Source: Dryocola sp032051265
GTDB taxonomy: Bacteria > Pseudomonadota > Gammaproteobacteria > Enterobacterales > Enterobacteriaceae
Direction of reading: 5' to 3'
Length of the DNA: 64,000 nucleotides
NCBI GenBank assembly: GCA_032051265.1
Contig: DAMBYU010000005.1
Coordinates: forward strand, 335,118 to 399,117
The notes beneath the pieces are model-generated. The model did no database searches. It was not told the origin of the DNA and was given only the letters and a program-made list of their open reading frames with translations. Both the position numbers and the translations under genes were made by a program. This document shows, piece by piece, positions 32,104-41,190 of this stretch; the stretch's first letter is position 1; each line of letters begins with the position of its first letter.

Positions 32104-33144
32104 TTAATACAGCGCTTTACCGGAGCTGTCTTTCACATTGGTCTTCCAGGCGGCACGAACCTGCTCAACCACCGCATCCGGCAGGGAGGCATAATCCAGG
32201 TCGTTAGCCTGTTTTGCTCCCTCTTTGTATGCCCAGTCGAAGAACTTCAGCACTTCTGCGCCCTGCTCTGGGTTCTTCTGCTCTTTATGCACCACGATGA
32301 AGGTGGTAGAGGTGATTGGCCATGCCTCGTCGCCTTTCTGGTTTGTCAGATCCTGAGCGAAGGATTTGCTCCAGTCAGCGCCTTTAGCCGCATTGGCAAA
32401 GTTTGCTTCCGAAGGCGCAACCGGTTTGCCATCGGCAGAAACCAGTTTGGTGTAAGCAAGGTTGTTTTGCTTAGCATAGGCATACTCGACATAACCAATT
32501 GAGCCTGGCAGACGCTGGACAAATGCCGCGATACCGTCGTTACCCTTGCCGCCCAGGCCGGTTGGCCAGTTAACGGTGGAGCCGGCGCCAATTTTAGATT
32601 TCCACTCTTCATTTACTTTCGCCAGATAGCTGGTGAAGACAAACGAGGTACCGGAACCGTCAGCGCGACGCACAACGGCGATATTCTGCTGTGGCAACTT
32701 CATGCCCGGGTTGAGTTTAGCGATGGCCTCGTCATCCCATTTTTTGATTTTGCCCAGGTAGATATCACCCAGAGTTTTCCCGTCGAGCACCAGCTCACCG
32801 GATTTCACACCGGGCAGGTTAACGGCCAGAACAACGCCGCCGATCACGGTTGGGAACTGGAACAGACCTTCCTGCGCCAGTTTGTCATCGGCCAGAGGGG
32901 CATCAGACGCACCGAAATCTACGGTATTAGCAATAATCTGTTTAACGCCACCGGAGGAGCCGATACCCTGGTAGTTTACTTTGTTACCAGTTGATTTTTG
33001 GTAGGTATCTGCCCATTTGGCATACACCGGCGCAGGGAAGGTTGCACCGGCACCGGTCAGGCTTGCGGCAGCATTCACGCCGAAAGCGCTCAGGGATAAG
33101 GTCGCGGCGACAACAGTTGCGACGGTGGTACGCATAACTTTCAT
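32104..33144 (-). CDS. pstS: Periplasmic phosphate-binding protein PstS
   Basis: A 346-residue precursor, the same length as E. coli PstS. A signal peptide of about 25 residues ends at FGVNA, after which the mature protein begins AASLTGAGATFPAPVYAKW. The phosphate site loops GATFPAP, DFGASDAP and RADGSGTSFVF are conserved. It is the first gene of pstSCAB-phoU and is preceded by a Pho box array, so it should be strongly induced by PhoB when phosphate is scarce. Confidence 0.98.
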   Translation of the reverse strand: MKVMRTTVATVVAATLSLSAFGVNAAASLTGAGATFPAPVYAKWADTYQKSTGNKVNYQGIGSSGGVKQIIANTVDFGASDAPLADDKLAQEGLFQFPTVIGGVVLAVNLPGVKSGELVLDGKTLGDIYLGKIKKWDDEAIAKLNPGMKLPQQNIAVVRRADGSGTSFVFTSYLAKVNEEWKSKIGAGSTVNWPTGLGGKGNDGIAAFVQRLPGSIGYVEYAYAKQNNLAYTKLVSADGKPVAPSEANFANAAKGADWSKSFAQDLTNQKGDEAWPITSTTFIVVHKEQKNPEQGAEVLKFFDWAYKEGAKQANDLDYASLPDAVVEQVRAAWKTNVKDSSGKALY

Positions 33145-33199
33145 AATGTCTCCTGCAGAGGTGATAAACGTAATTCGTTGTTAAATCGTTACAGGAGAG

Positions 33200-33255
33200 A
33201 AAATAGGACAGTTTGGTGACAGTTAAATGTACGAAGTATGACAGTTTTATGACCG
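33200..33255 (-). promoter_or_regulatory. Pho box array and -10 of the pst operon
   Basis: On the minus strand, four CTGTCA-like half sites (CGGTCATAAAA, CTGTCATAC, ACTGTCACC, ACTGTCC) form two 18-bp-type Pho boxes (33206-33255). They are followed directly by TATTTT as -10 (33200-33205), the standard PhoB-activated arrangement lacking a -35. Confidence 0.85.
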
Positions 33256-33335
33256 TCTTCCGCATCTCGATGACTTAAGCGAAATATCTCAGATAAGAAT
33301 ATATAAATCAGAAGGTTGTGATTTTTCAGTAGCAA

Positions 33336-33362
33336 TAAAAAAAGCTGCCCGAAGGCAGCTTC
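33336..33362 (-). terminator. Rho-independent terminator of glmUS
   Basis: GAAGCTGCC pairs with GGCAGCTT around a TTCG loop, followed by seven T on the minus strand, 24 bp after glmS. Confidence 0.92.
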
Positions 33363-33385
33363 TGAAACATAGCGGGAGCTAAAAC

Positions 33386-35215
33386 TTACTCAACGGTTAC
33401 CGATTTTGCGAGGTTGCGCGGCTGATCCACATCGGTGCCTTTAATCAGCGCCACGTGGTAAGAGAGCAGCTGCAACGGCACGGTGTAGAAGATAGGGGCA
33501 ATAACGTCTTCCACGTGCGGCATTTCGATAATGTGCATATTATCGCTGCTGGTAAAGCCTGCATCATGATCGGCGAAGACATACAGCTGGCCACCGCGGG
33601 CGCGGACTTCTTCGATATTGGATTTCAGTTTTTCCAGCAGTTCGTTGTTTGGCGCCACAACGATAACCGGCATATCCGCGTCAATCAGCGCCAGCGGGCC
33701 ATGTTTCAGCTCGCCTGCCGCGTAGGCTTCCGCGTGGATATAAGAGATCTCTTTGAGCTTCAGCGCGCCTTCCATCGCGATCGGATATTGATCGCCACGG
33801 CCTAAGAACAGCGCATGATGCTTGTCGGAGAAATCTTCCGCAAGCGCTTCGATGCGTTTATCCTGGGAAAGCATCTGCTCAATACGGCTTGGCAGCGCCT
33901 GCAGGCCATGCACGATGTCGTGCTCAATCTGCGCATCGGCGCCCTTCAGGCGGCTCAGCTTAGCCACCAGCATCAGCAGAACGGTCAACTGCGTGGTGAA
34001 GGCTTTGGTGGAGGCCACGCCGATTTCGGTGCCGGCATTGGTCATCAGCGCCAGATCTGATTCGCGCACAAGGGAAGAGCCCGGCACGTTACAAATCGCC
34101 AGCGACCCCAGGTAACCCAGCTCTTTGGACAGACGCAGCGCCGCCAGGGTGTCCGCCGTTTCGCCAGACTGGGAAAGGGTGATCATCAGGCTATTGCGAC
34201 GCACCGCAGATTTGCGATAGCGGAATTCTGAAGCAATTTCCACGTCACAAGGCACGCCCGCCAGCGACTCGAACCAGTAGCGAGAAACCATCCCGGAGTT
34301 GTACGAGGTGCCGCATGCCACAATCTGGATATGCTCAACCTGAGACAACATTTCGTTGGCCGTTGAGCCAAGCTCGGTCAAATCTACTTCGCCATGGCTG
34401 ATGCGCCCGGCCAGCGTGTTTTTGATAGCGTTTGGCTGCTCGTAGATCTCTTTTTGCATGTAGTGACGATAAATGCCTTTGTCGCCCGCGTCATACTGCA
34501 AATTAGATTCGATGTCCGGACGCTGAACCTGTTCGCCCAGGGTGTCGAATACGGTGACGGAGCGGCGGGTTACTTCCGCGATATCACCTTCTTCGAGGAA
34601 GATAAAGCGGCGGGTTACCGGCAACAGCGCAAGCTGGTCAGAGGCAATAAAGTTTTCACCCATGCCCAGACCGATAACCATCGGGCTACCGGAACGCGCG
34701 GCCAGCAGCACGCCTGGGTTACGCGTATCCATAATCACCGTACCGTATGCACCGCGCAGCTGAGGAATGGTGCGTAACACCGCTTCACGCAGCGTACCGC
34801 CCTGCTCCAGCTCCCAGTGCACTAAGTGAGCAATCACTTCGGTGTCGGTCTGTGAAACAAACCGGTAGCCGCGAGCCTGTAATGCTTCACGCAGCGGTTC
34901 GTGGTTTTCGATAATGCCGTTGTGCACGACCACGATATGGGAGGATACATGGGGGTGGGCGTTAACTTCAGAAGGTTCGCCGTGAGTTGCCCAACGGGTA
35001 TGAGCGATACCGGTTCCGCCATGCAGCGCGGTTTCTTCTGCGGCTTCAGCCAGCTTCTGTACTTTCCCCAGACGACGCAGACGAGTCATATGACCCTGTT
35101 CGTCTACCACCGCAAGTCCCGCAGAATCATAACCACGGTATTCCAGACGACGTAACCCTTCGAGAAGGATTTCAGCAATATCACGTTGCGCGACCGCGCC
35201 AACAATTCCACACAT
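33386..35215 (-). CDS. glmS: Glucosamine-6-phosphate synthase GlmS
   Basis: A 609-residue amidotransferase making glucosamine 6-phosphate from fructose 6-phosphate and glutamine, the entry to UDP-GlcNAc. The N-terminal glutaminase uses Cys2 (MCGIVGAV); GIAHTRWATHGEP follows. Two SIS isomerase domains hold CGTSYNSG and SQSGETADT; the C-terminus ends NLAKSVTVE. In E. coli translation of glmS is activated by the small RNA GlmZ in the glmU-glmS gap, and no riboswitch is used; the same is likely here. Confidence 0.98.
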   Translation of the reverse strand: MCGIVGAVAQRDIAEILLEGLRRLEYRGYDSAGLAVVDEQGHMTRLRRLGKVQKLAEAAEETALHGGTGIAHTRWATHGEPSEVNAHPHVSSHIVVVHNGIIENHEPLREALQARGYRFVSQTDTEVIAHLVHWELEQGGTLREAVLRTIPQLRGAYGTVIMDTRNPGVLLAARSGSPMVIGLGMGENFIASDQLALLPVTRRFIFLEEGDIAEVTRRSVTVFDTLGEQVQRPDIESNLQYDAGDKGIYRHYMQKEIYEQPNAIKNTLAGRISHGEVDLTELGSTANEMLSQVEHIQIVACGTSYNSGMVSRYWFESLAGVPCDVEIASEFRYRKSAVRRNSLMITLSQSGETADTLAALRLSKELGYLGSLAICNVPGSSLVRESDLALMTNAGTEIGVASTKAFTTQLTVLLMLVAKLSRLKGADAQIEHDIVHGLQALPSRIEQMLSQDKRIEALAEDFSDKHHALFLGRGDQYPIAMEGALKLKEISYIHAEAYAAGELKHGPLALIDADMPVIVVAPNNELLEKLKSNIEEVRARGGQLYVFADHDAGFTSSDNMHIIEMPHVEDVIAPIFYTVPLQLLSYHVALIKGTDVDQPRNLAKSVTVE

Positions 35216-35392
35216 AGTAGTTAATTCCTGATAATGGCGTTTTCGCCATATGTTGTCGCTGACCTGTATTTCCCGGTTACCGGGGCCCCGAGCCTTGTAG
35301 AGAGTGGGGTTATAGTTTGGTACTGCCGCGGGGCGGGCTATTTTCGAGAACAGCCTTCACCCCAGCCTCTCCCGAAAGAGAGGTAAATCTGA
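35216..35392 (-). promoter_or_regulatory. glmS leader (glmU-glmS intercistronic region)
   Basis: A 177-nt leader with two clear hairpins: CCTCTC with GAGAGG (35366-35383) just after glmU, and ATGGCG with CGCCAT (35234-35249), 18 nt before the glmS start and next to its AGGA ribosome site. In E. coli this leader is processed by RNase E and opened by GlmZ. The pairing site was not located here. Confidence 0.6.
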
Positions 35393-36763
35393 TTACTTTT
35401 TCTTCAGCGGACGCTGCCAGCCCCGAATATGGGACTGTTTTACGCGGCTGACAACTAATTCATTTTCAGCAACGTCACGCGTTACGGTAGTGCCTGCGCC
35501 AATGGTGACGCCACTCGCCACGGTGACCGGCGCTACTAACTGCGTGTCAGAACCGACAAACACATCATCGCCGATGATGGTTTTGTGTTTATTAGCACCG
35601 TCGTAGTTGCAGGTAATGGTGCCCGCGCCGATGTTTACGTTATCGCCAATTTCGGCATCGCCCAGGTAGCTCAGATGACCCGCTTTCGAACCTTTGCCCA
35701 GACGCGCTTTTTTCATTTCGACGAAATTGCCGACGTGCGCGCCTTCCGCCAGTTCGGCACCCGGGCGCAGACGCGCGAACGGACCGATTGTGCAGGCAGC
35801 CGCAAGCCGGGAGTCTTCCACGACGGAATAAGGGCTGATTTCGCTATCGTCGCCAATTACACAGTTTTTAAGCACGCAGCCGGTGCCGATTTTGACGCGA
35901 TGGCCTAACGTGACGTTGCCTTCGATAATCACATTAGTATCGATTTCTACATCACGCCCGTGGTTCAGTACGCCGCGCAGGTCGAAGCGTTGCGGATCGC
36001 GCAGCATGACGCCTGCCAACAACAGTTTGTCTGCCTGTTCGGTCTGGTAGACGCGCTCAAGACGGGAGAGCTGCAGACGGTTGTTCACGCCTTCCACTTC
36101 ACTCAATCTGTCTGGATGCACCGCGGTGATTTCGCGGCCTTGCTGATACGCCAGAGCGATGATATCGGTGATATAGAATTCACCCTGGGCGTTGTTATTA
36201 TCCAGCTTGCCCAGCCAGCGCTTCAGATCTGTGCCATTGGCGATCAAAATGCCGGTGTTGATTTCGTTGATTTTGCGCTGCTCATCCGTGGCATCTTTGT
36301 GCTCCACAATCCCGACAACGGTGCCATTTTCACGGGCAATACGGCCATAACCGGTTGGATCATCGAGTTTTACGGTAAGCAGACCGATGCCGCCCTGCGG
36401 TTTAGCCTCACGCAGGCGTTGTAACGTTTCAACAGAGATCAGCGGCACGTCGCCGTACAACATCAGGATGTCTTCATCATCCGCAAAGAACGGGGCTGCC
36501 TGCTGCATTGCGTGGCCGGTACCCAACTGCTCTGCCTGCAGCACCCAGTTCAGTGAGCCATCGCTAAGCGTTTGTTTAAGCAGCTCGCCGCCGTGACCGT
36601 AAACCAGATGCACGCGCTGAGCGCCTAAATTATTAGCCGCATCAATCACATGCTGCACCATTGGTTTCCCGGCAAGGGTATGCAGTACCTTCGGAAGGTC
36701 GGAATACATGCGGGTTCCTTTGCCTGCGGCAAGGATTACCACGCTCATCGCACTGTTTGACAT
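35393..36763 (-). CDS. glmU: Bifunctional GlcNAc-1-P uridyltransferase / GlcN-1-P acetyltransferase GlmU
   Basis: A 456-residue bifunctional enzyme (E. coli length) that completes UDP-GlcNAc synthesis. The N-terminal Rossmann uridyltransferase has LAAGKGTRM (11-19). The C-terminal left-handed beta-helix acetyltransferase (from about 230) shows hexapeptide repeats, NFVEMKKARLGKGSKAGHLS and the active-site His region. It is first in glmUS. NagC sites expected upstream from E. coli were not convincingly found. Confidence 0.98.
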   Translation of the reverse strand: MSNSAMSVVILAAGKGTRMYSDLPKVLHTLAGKPMVQHVIDAANNLGAQRVHLVYGHGGELLKQTLSDGSLNWVLQAEQLGTGHAMQQAAPFFADDEDILMLYGDVPLISVETLQRLREAKPQGGIGLLTVKLDDPTGYGRIARENGTVVGIVEHKDATDEQRKINEINTGILIANGTDLKRWLGKLDNNNAQGEFYITDIIALAYQQGREITAVHPDRLSEVEGVNNRLQLSRLERVYQTEQADKLLLAGVMLRDPQRFDLRGVLNHGRDVEIDTNVIIEGNVTLGHRVKIGTGCVLKNCVIGDDSEISPYSVVEDSRLAAACTIGPFARLRPGAELAEGAHVGNFVEMKKARLGKGSKAGHLSYLGDAEIGDNVNIGAGTITCNYDGANKHKTIIGDDVFVGSDTQLVAPVTVASGVTIGAGTTVTRDVAENELVVSRVKQSHIRGWQRPLKKK

Positions 36764-37039
36764 ACGCGTCCTGACTTTAAATTGTGAGAGAAGTAAAACG
36801 ATTTCTTGTTGAAAATTCTACATATTTTGCATCTAAAAACACACTGGTGGAAATTTACCCGGCCAGACGGCTTTTCTACACGCTCAGCGCTCAAGTTTAA
36901 GTGGATTCAGGCTAAATATGTACATCCATTCGACTGATATTAAGCCATCTGTCTGGATTGCGGCTTCTTTTCAATGCGGAATAAAGATGCCGCCTGCCAC
37001 AGCTGGTTTGTTTTAAAAATAATCGTTTGTGACAAGCAT
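36764..37039. other. glmU / pelX divergent spacer
   Basis: An AT-rich spacer carrying the glmU promoter on the minus strand and the start of the pelX control region. A TTTC-N5-GAAA inverted repeat is present near glmU, but I could not assign NagC operators or a firm promoter. Confidence 0.4.
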
Positions 37040-37059
37040 AATAGAAACGCTGTTTCATT
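37040..37059 (+). promoter_or_regulatory. KdgR-like operator upstream of pelX
   Basis: AATAGAAACGCTGTTTCATT is a near-palindrome (GAAAC-N3-GTTTC with AT flanks) that matches the KdgR box of pectin-catabolism genes in Dickeya/Pectobacterium and other enterobacteria. It lies 40 bp before the pelX start codon. Confidence 0.7.
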
Positions 37060-37099
37060 TTTATACATAATGACGTCAACCATTAATAAGGAGAATAAC

Positions 37100-39274
37100 A
37101 TGGCGTCAAAAATACCTCTGGTCCTTACCCTTTGCAGCGCTGCTTTTGTCCTGCCTGCAGCCGCACAGCAGTTTGTCTGGCATGCCATCACGTTTGGACA
37201 ATCTACCGATGTTAACTTTTCTTCCAATGTACTGCCCGAAAAGGTGGGCGTAAATAACGCTGTCATCGACGGAAAAATAGTCAAGCAAGGGGATGAAGCC
37301 GATCTTTCCAGACCTGTCACCATTGAAAGCCGTGGTGGAAAAATAGCGAACTCTCATGACGGTCTGACCTACTTCTATACAGCTTTACCTGCCAGTGAGA
37401 ACTTTGTATTACAGGCAACGGTGACCGTCGACCAGTTTGGCCCTGAAAACGGGGCAAAGCCTGCCGCGCAGGAGGGGGCGGGATTGCTCGTTCGTGATGT
37501 GCTGGGCATCCCACGTCAGGAAGTGCTTAAAGAAGGCTATGAAGAATTTCCTGCCGCATCGAATATGGTTATGAACGCCATCATAACTCAGGATAAAAAA
37601 GATGCGCTGCGGATAAAAATGCAGGCTATTTCCCGCGAAGGTATTACGCATCCCTGGGGAAATACGGGCTCTGCTATCACGCGCAAAAACTATCAGGAAG
37701 AGATCGATCTGAGCAAAACGCCGACTTTCCGCATGAAAATGGAGAGAACCAACGAAGGATTTATCACCTCCTGGGCACCAGCGGGTAGCGATGCGTGGAT
37801 TTCGGAGCGGGTTAAACGAGCCGATAGCATCGCCGTGCAGGATAAGAAGCAATACTACATAGGGTTCTTTGCATCCCGTAACGCGAAAATTACCGTCAGT
37901 GACGCATCGCTGGTCACAACCCCTGCAAAAACCGTTACCTCAGCGCCTTTCGAGGCAAAAGAGTGGCCGGTAAAAATGCAAATAGCTTCGCCAGGAAAAA
38001 GTATCACCAGCCAGTATGTCGTTCAGGCGCGCGCCAACTACGATGGCACGTTTACGGTACGCCAGGATGAGGTTGTGATCGGCCAGAATACCCCCGTCAA
38101 AGCTGGCGAACTGCTTGCCTTGCCCACGGCGCTAAAAGAAACAAACCACTTCACCGTAACGTTCACTCCCACAGCCGGTAAAGATCGTACTCCAGTTAAC
38201 CATGCGTTCGCCGTTGAACGACTCAGTACGGTTAAAGGCCAGACGCTGTATGCGGCGCCAGAGGGCAAAGCCAGTAACAACGGCTCGCAAAGTTCACCCC
38301 TGGAGCTTGCCAGCGCCGTAATGCTTGTCCCGCCCGGAGGAAAAATCGTCCTGAGCAGCGGCGATTATTCACAGACAACTATCCCGATAACCGCCAGCGG
38401 TCTGAAAGGTAAAGTAAAAAGGCTGGAAGCTGCAGGCAAAGCGGTGATCCACGGCTTAACGCTCGATGGCAATTACTGGCATCTACAAGGGATCGAAATC
38501 ACTGACAAAAGCCTGCGTGTGCAGGGCAGCCATAACCTTATTGAAAACGTTATCGCTTATAAAAATGACGATACGGGGATTCAGATTTCCTCTCCGGCTG
38601 ATGTCGGACGCCCATTATGGGCAAGCTTTAACCGCGTAGTGAACGCAGAATCTTTCAGTAATGAAGACCCGGGAAAAATTAACGCAGATGGTTTTGCCGT
38701 AAAAATGCGCGCAGGGGAGGGTAACAGGCTGGAAGGGTGCTATTCCCACGACAATATCGATGACGGTTTCGACCTGTTTAACAAGATTGAAGACGGGGCC
38801 AACGGCGTTGTGGTGATCGAGAACTCAATTGCCAGAAATAACACCAGCAACGGTTTCAAGCTGGGTGGGGAAGGGCAGCCGGTTGCACATGAAATCCATA
38901 GCAGCATCGCCATTGGTAACCACCTCGATGGCTTTACCGATAACTTTAACCCGGGTGCGCTGGTAGTGGCCGGTAACGTGGCTGTCGATAACCAACGCTT
39001 TAACTACATCTTCCGGCCGGACCCTTACGGTAGCGTAGAAACGCAGGGGAAATTTACCGACAACCTCTCTCTGCGCAGCCAGCAAGGTAAATACGACGAC
39101 GCGGTGACAGGGCATGTGGACGACAGTAACTATTTTATCCATGAGGGCAAAACGGAAAACGCGCAGGGCAAGCGATTAAGCACCAAAGATTATCAGACGT
39201 TGTCACTGCCGCAACCTTTACAGCGCAACGCTGACGGGACGTTCAACACCGGTGATTTCCTGAACGAGCAATAG
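37100..39274 (+). CDS. pelX: Exported PL9 exopolygalacturonate lyase (PelX type)
   Basis: A 724-residue exported enzyme predicted to release unsaturated digalacturonate from polygalacturonate ends, as Dickeya PelX does in the periplasm. The start ATG 37100 has AAGGAG at 6-nt spacing; a signal peptide ends near Ala22 (VLPAAA). N-terminal beta-sandwich-like regions precede a right-handed beta-helix. The PL9 calcium ligands are at Asp530, Asp554, Asp555 and Asp558, with spacing identical to Dickeya Pel9A (209/233/234/237), and the catalytic lysine is Lys587 (NGFKLGG). A KdgR-like box precedes the gene. It sits alone between glmU and atpC, where E. coli K-12 has no gene. Confidence 0.85.
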   Translation: MASKIPLVLTLCSAAFVLPAAAQQFVWHAITFGQSTDVNFSSNVLPEKVGVNNAVIDGKIVKQGDEADLSRPVTIESRGGKIANSHDGLTYFYTALPASENFVLQATVTVDQFGPENGAKPAAQEGAGLLVRDVLGIPRQEVLKEGYEEFPAASNMVMNAIITQDKKDALRIKMQAISREGITHPWGNTGSAITRKNYQEEIDLSKTPTFRMKMERTNEGFITSWAPAGSDAWISERVKRADSIAVQDKKQYYIGFFASRNAKITVSDASLVTTPAKTVTSAPFEAKEWPVKMQIASPGKSITSQYVVQARANYDGTFTVRQDEVVIGQNTPVKAGELLALPTALKETNHFTVTFTPTAGKDRTPVNHAFAVERLSTVKGQTLYAAPEGKASNNGSQSSPLELASAVMLVPPGGKIVLSSGDYSQTTIPITASGLKGKVKRLEAAGKAVIHGLTLDGNYWHLQGIEITDKSLRVQGSHNLIENVIAYKNDDTGIQISSPADVGRPLWASFNRVVNAESFSNEDPGKINADGFAVKMRAGEGNRLEGCYSHDNIDDGFDLFNKIEDGANGVVVIENSIARNNTSNGFKLGGEGQPVAHEIHSSIAIGNHLDGFTDNFNPGALVVAGNVAVDNQRFNYIFRPDPYGSVETQGKFTDNLSLRSQQGKYDDAVTGHVDDSNYFIHEGKTENAQGKRLSTKDYQTLSLPQPLQRNADGTFNTGDFLNEQ

Positions 39275-39282
39275 TTGAGGTA

Positions 39283-39317
39283 AAAAAAATGCCAGCCAGA
39301 TTTCTGGCTGGCATTTG
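39283..39317. terminator. Terminator between convergent pelX and atpC
   Basis: ATGCCAGCCAGA pairs with TCTGGCTGGCAT around a minimal loop. The minus strand continues with eight T, a strong terminator for the atp operon; the plus-strand U tract is weaker. Confidence 0.9.
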
Positions 39318-39333
39318 TCTTTCAAGCAGGTAG

Positions 39334-39753
39334 TTACATCGCTTTTCTGGTTAATTCGATAACGCGCAGTTTCGCGATCGCTTTCGCCAGTTCAGCTGAA
39401 GCCTGAGCGTAGTCCACATCACCGTGGGAGCTGTGAATGTGCTCTTCCGCTTTACGTTTCGCTTCCAGGGCTCGCGACTCGTCGAGATCCTGGCCGCGAA
39501 TTGCGGTATCAGCCAGCACGGTAACCGTGCCAGGCTGCACTTCCAACACACCACCGGACAGATAGATATACTCCTCTTGTCCGTGCTGTTTCACGATGCG
39601 GATCATACCAGGCTTAATGGCGGTGAGCAGCGGGGCGTGACCCGGGTAAATACCCAGCTCACCTTCGATGCCCGTTACCTGGATCTTTTCGACCAGACCG
39701 GAGAACATTTGTTGCTCCGCGCTGACGACGTCCAGGTGGTAAGTCATTGCCAT
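39334..39753 (-). CDS. atpC: ATP synthase F1 epsilon subunit
   Basis: A 139-residue subunit of the central stalk that also inhibits ATP hydrolysis through its C-terminal helices. An N-terminal beta-sandwich (VEKIQVTGIEGELGIYPGHA) is followed by a two-helix C-terminal domain. Length equals E. coli. Last gene of the operon, 20 bp after atpD. Confidence 0.98.
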   Translation of the reverse strand: MAMTYHLDVVSAEQQMFSGLVEKIQVTGIEGELGIYPGHAPLLTAIKPGMIRIVKQHGQEEYIYLSGGVLEVQPGTVTVLADTAIRGQDLDESRALEAKRKAEEHIHSSHGDVDYAQASAELAKAIAKLRVIELTRKAM

Positions 39754-39773
39754 ATCACCCTCCGATTAAGGCG

Positions 39774-41156
39774 TTAAAGTTTTTTAGCTTTCTCAACGGC
39801 TTCGTCGATAGAGCCAACCATGTAGAACGCCTGCTCTGGCAGATGGTCGTATTCACCGTCCATGATGCCTTTAAAGCCACGGATGGTGTCTTTGAGCGAC
39901 ACGTACTTGCCTGGAGAACCGGTAAAGACTTCTGCCACGAAGAACGGCTGAGACAGGAAGCGCTGGATCTTACGCGCACGTGCTACAACCAGTTTATCTT
40001 CTTCGGACAGTTCATCCATACCGAGGATGGCGATGATGTCTTTCAGTTCCTGGTAACGTTGCAGGATAGACTGCACGCCACGCGCGGTGTCGTAGTGTTC
40101 CTGACCCACAACCAGTGGATCCAACTGACGGCTGGTGGAGTCCAGCGGGTCAACTGCCGGGTAGATACCCAGAGAAGCGATCTGACGGCTCAGTACCACG
40201 GTTGCATCTAAGTGAGCAAAGGTGGTGGCTGGAGATGGGTCAGTTAAGTCATCCGCAGGTACGTATACCGCTTGTACAGAAGTGATGGAGCCGGTTTTGG
40301 TGGAAGTAATACGCTCCTGCAAAACACCCATCTCTTCTGCAAGCGTAGGCTGATAACCTACCGCAGAAGGCATACGACCCAGCAGCGCAGATACTTCTGT
40401 ACCGGCCAGGGTATAACGGTAGATGTTATCAACGAACAGCAGAACGTCACGGCCTTCATCACGGAATTTCTCCGCCATGGTCAGACCGGTCAGTGCAACG
40501 CGCAGACGGTTACCCGGTGGCTCGTTCATCTGGCCATACACAAGGGATACTTTGTCGATAACGTTGGAGTCGGTCATTTCGTGGTAGAAATCGTTACCCT
40601 CACGAGTACGTTCACCCACGCCTGCAAACACAGAGTAACCGGAGTGCTCGATCGCGATGTTACGGATAAGCTCCATCATGTTTACAGTTTTACCTACGCC
40701 CGCACCACCGAACAGACCGACTTTACCGCCCTTAGCGAACGGACACATCAGGTCGATAACTTTGATGCCGGTTTCCAGCAGATCCTGGGAGCTTGCCAGC
40801 TCTTCGTAGCTTGGCGCAGCGCGGTGGATAGCCCAACGCTCTTCTTCGCCAATCTCGCCTTTCATGTCGATTGGGTCACCCAATACGTTCATGATACGGC
40901 CCAGCGTTGCTTTACCTACCGGTACTTCGATTGGGTGATCGAGGTTGGTTACTACCAGACCGCGACGCAGGCCATCAGAAGAACCCATGGCGATGGTACG
41001 AACCACGCCACCACCGAGCTGTTGCTGAACTTCCAGCACCAGACGGTCTTCACCGTTTGTAACCTCGAGGGCGTCGTACACTTTTGGTACGGCATCCTGA
41101 GGGAACTCGACGTCCACCACGGCGCCGATTACCTGGATAATCTTTCCAGTAGCCAT
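39774..41156 (-). CDS. atpD: ATP synthase F1 beta subunit
   Basis: A 460-residue catalytic subunit. Walker A is GGAGVGKT (about 149-156), with the catalytic Glu in GVGERTREGNDFYHEM and the DELSEEDKLVVARARKI (DELSEED) loop. The start MATGKIIQVIG at ATG 41156 matches E. coli (460); an in-frame start 18 codons upstream has no family support. It lies 34 bp after atpG. Confidence 0.98.
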   Translation of the reverse strand: MATGKIIQVIGAVVDVEFPQDAVPKVYDALEVTNGEDRLVLEVQQQLGGGVVRTIAMGSSDGLRRGLVVTNLDHPIEVPVGKATLGRIMNVLGDPIDMKGEIGEEERWAIHRAAPSYEELASSQDLLETGIKVIDLMCPFAKGGKVGLFGGAGVGKTVNMMELIRNIAIEHSGYSVFAGVGERTREGNDFYHEMTDSNVIDKVSLVYGQMNEPPGNRLRVALTGLTMAEKFRDEGRDVLLFVDNIYRYTLAGTEVSALLGRMPSAVGYQPTLAEEMGVLQERITSTKTGSITSVQAVYVPADDLTDPSPATTFAHLDATVVLSRQIASLGIYPAVDPLDSTSRQLDPLVVGQEHYDTARGVQSILQRYQELKDIIAILGMDELSEEDKLVVARARKIQRFLSQPFFVAEVFTGSPGKYVSLKDTIRGFKGIMDGEYDHLPEQAFYMVGSIDEAVEKAKKL

Positions 41157-41190
41157 CTTGTTGAATCCTCTACGTAATTCGTAAACCTGG

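Noticed and set aside
36764..36860. NagC operators before glmU
   Set aside because: Expected from E. coli, but the only inverted repeat seen (TTTC-N5-GAAA) is too weak to call.
36974..37099. N-terminal extension of pelX by 42 codons
   Set aside because: The extension would cross the KdgR-like box, has no ribosome site and would hide the signal peptide. ATG 37100 has a strong AAGGAG.
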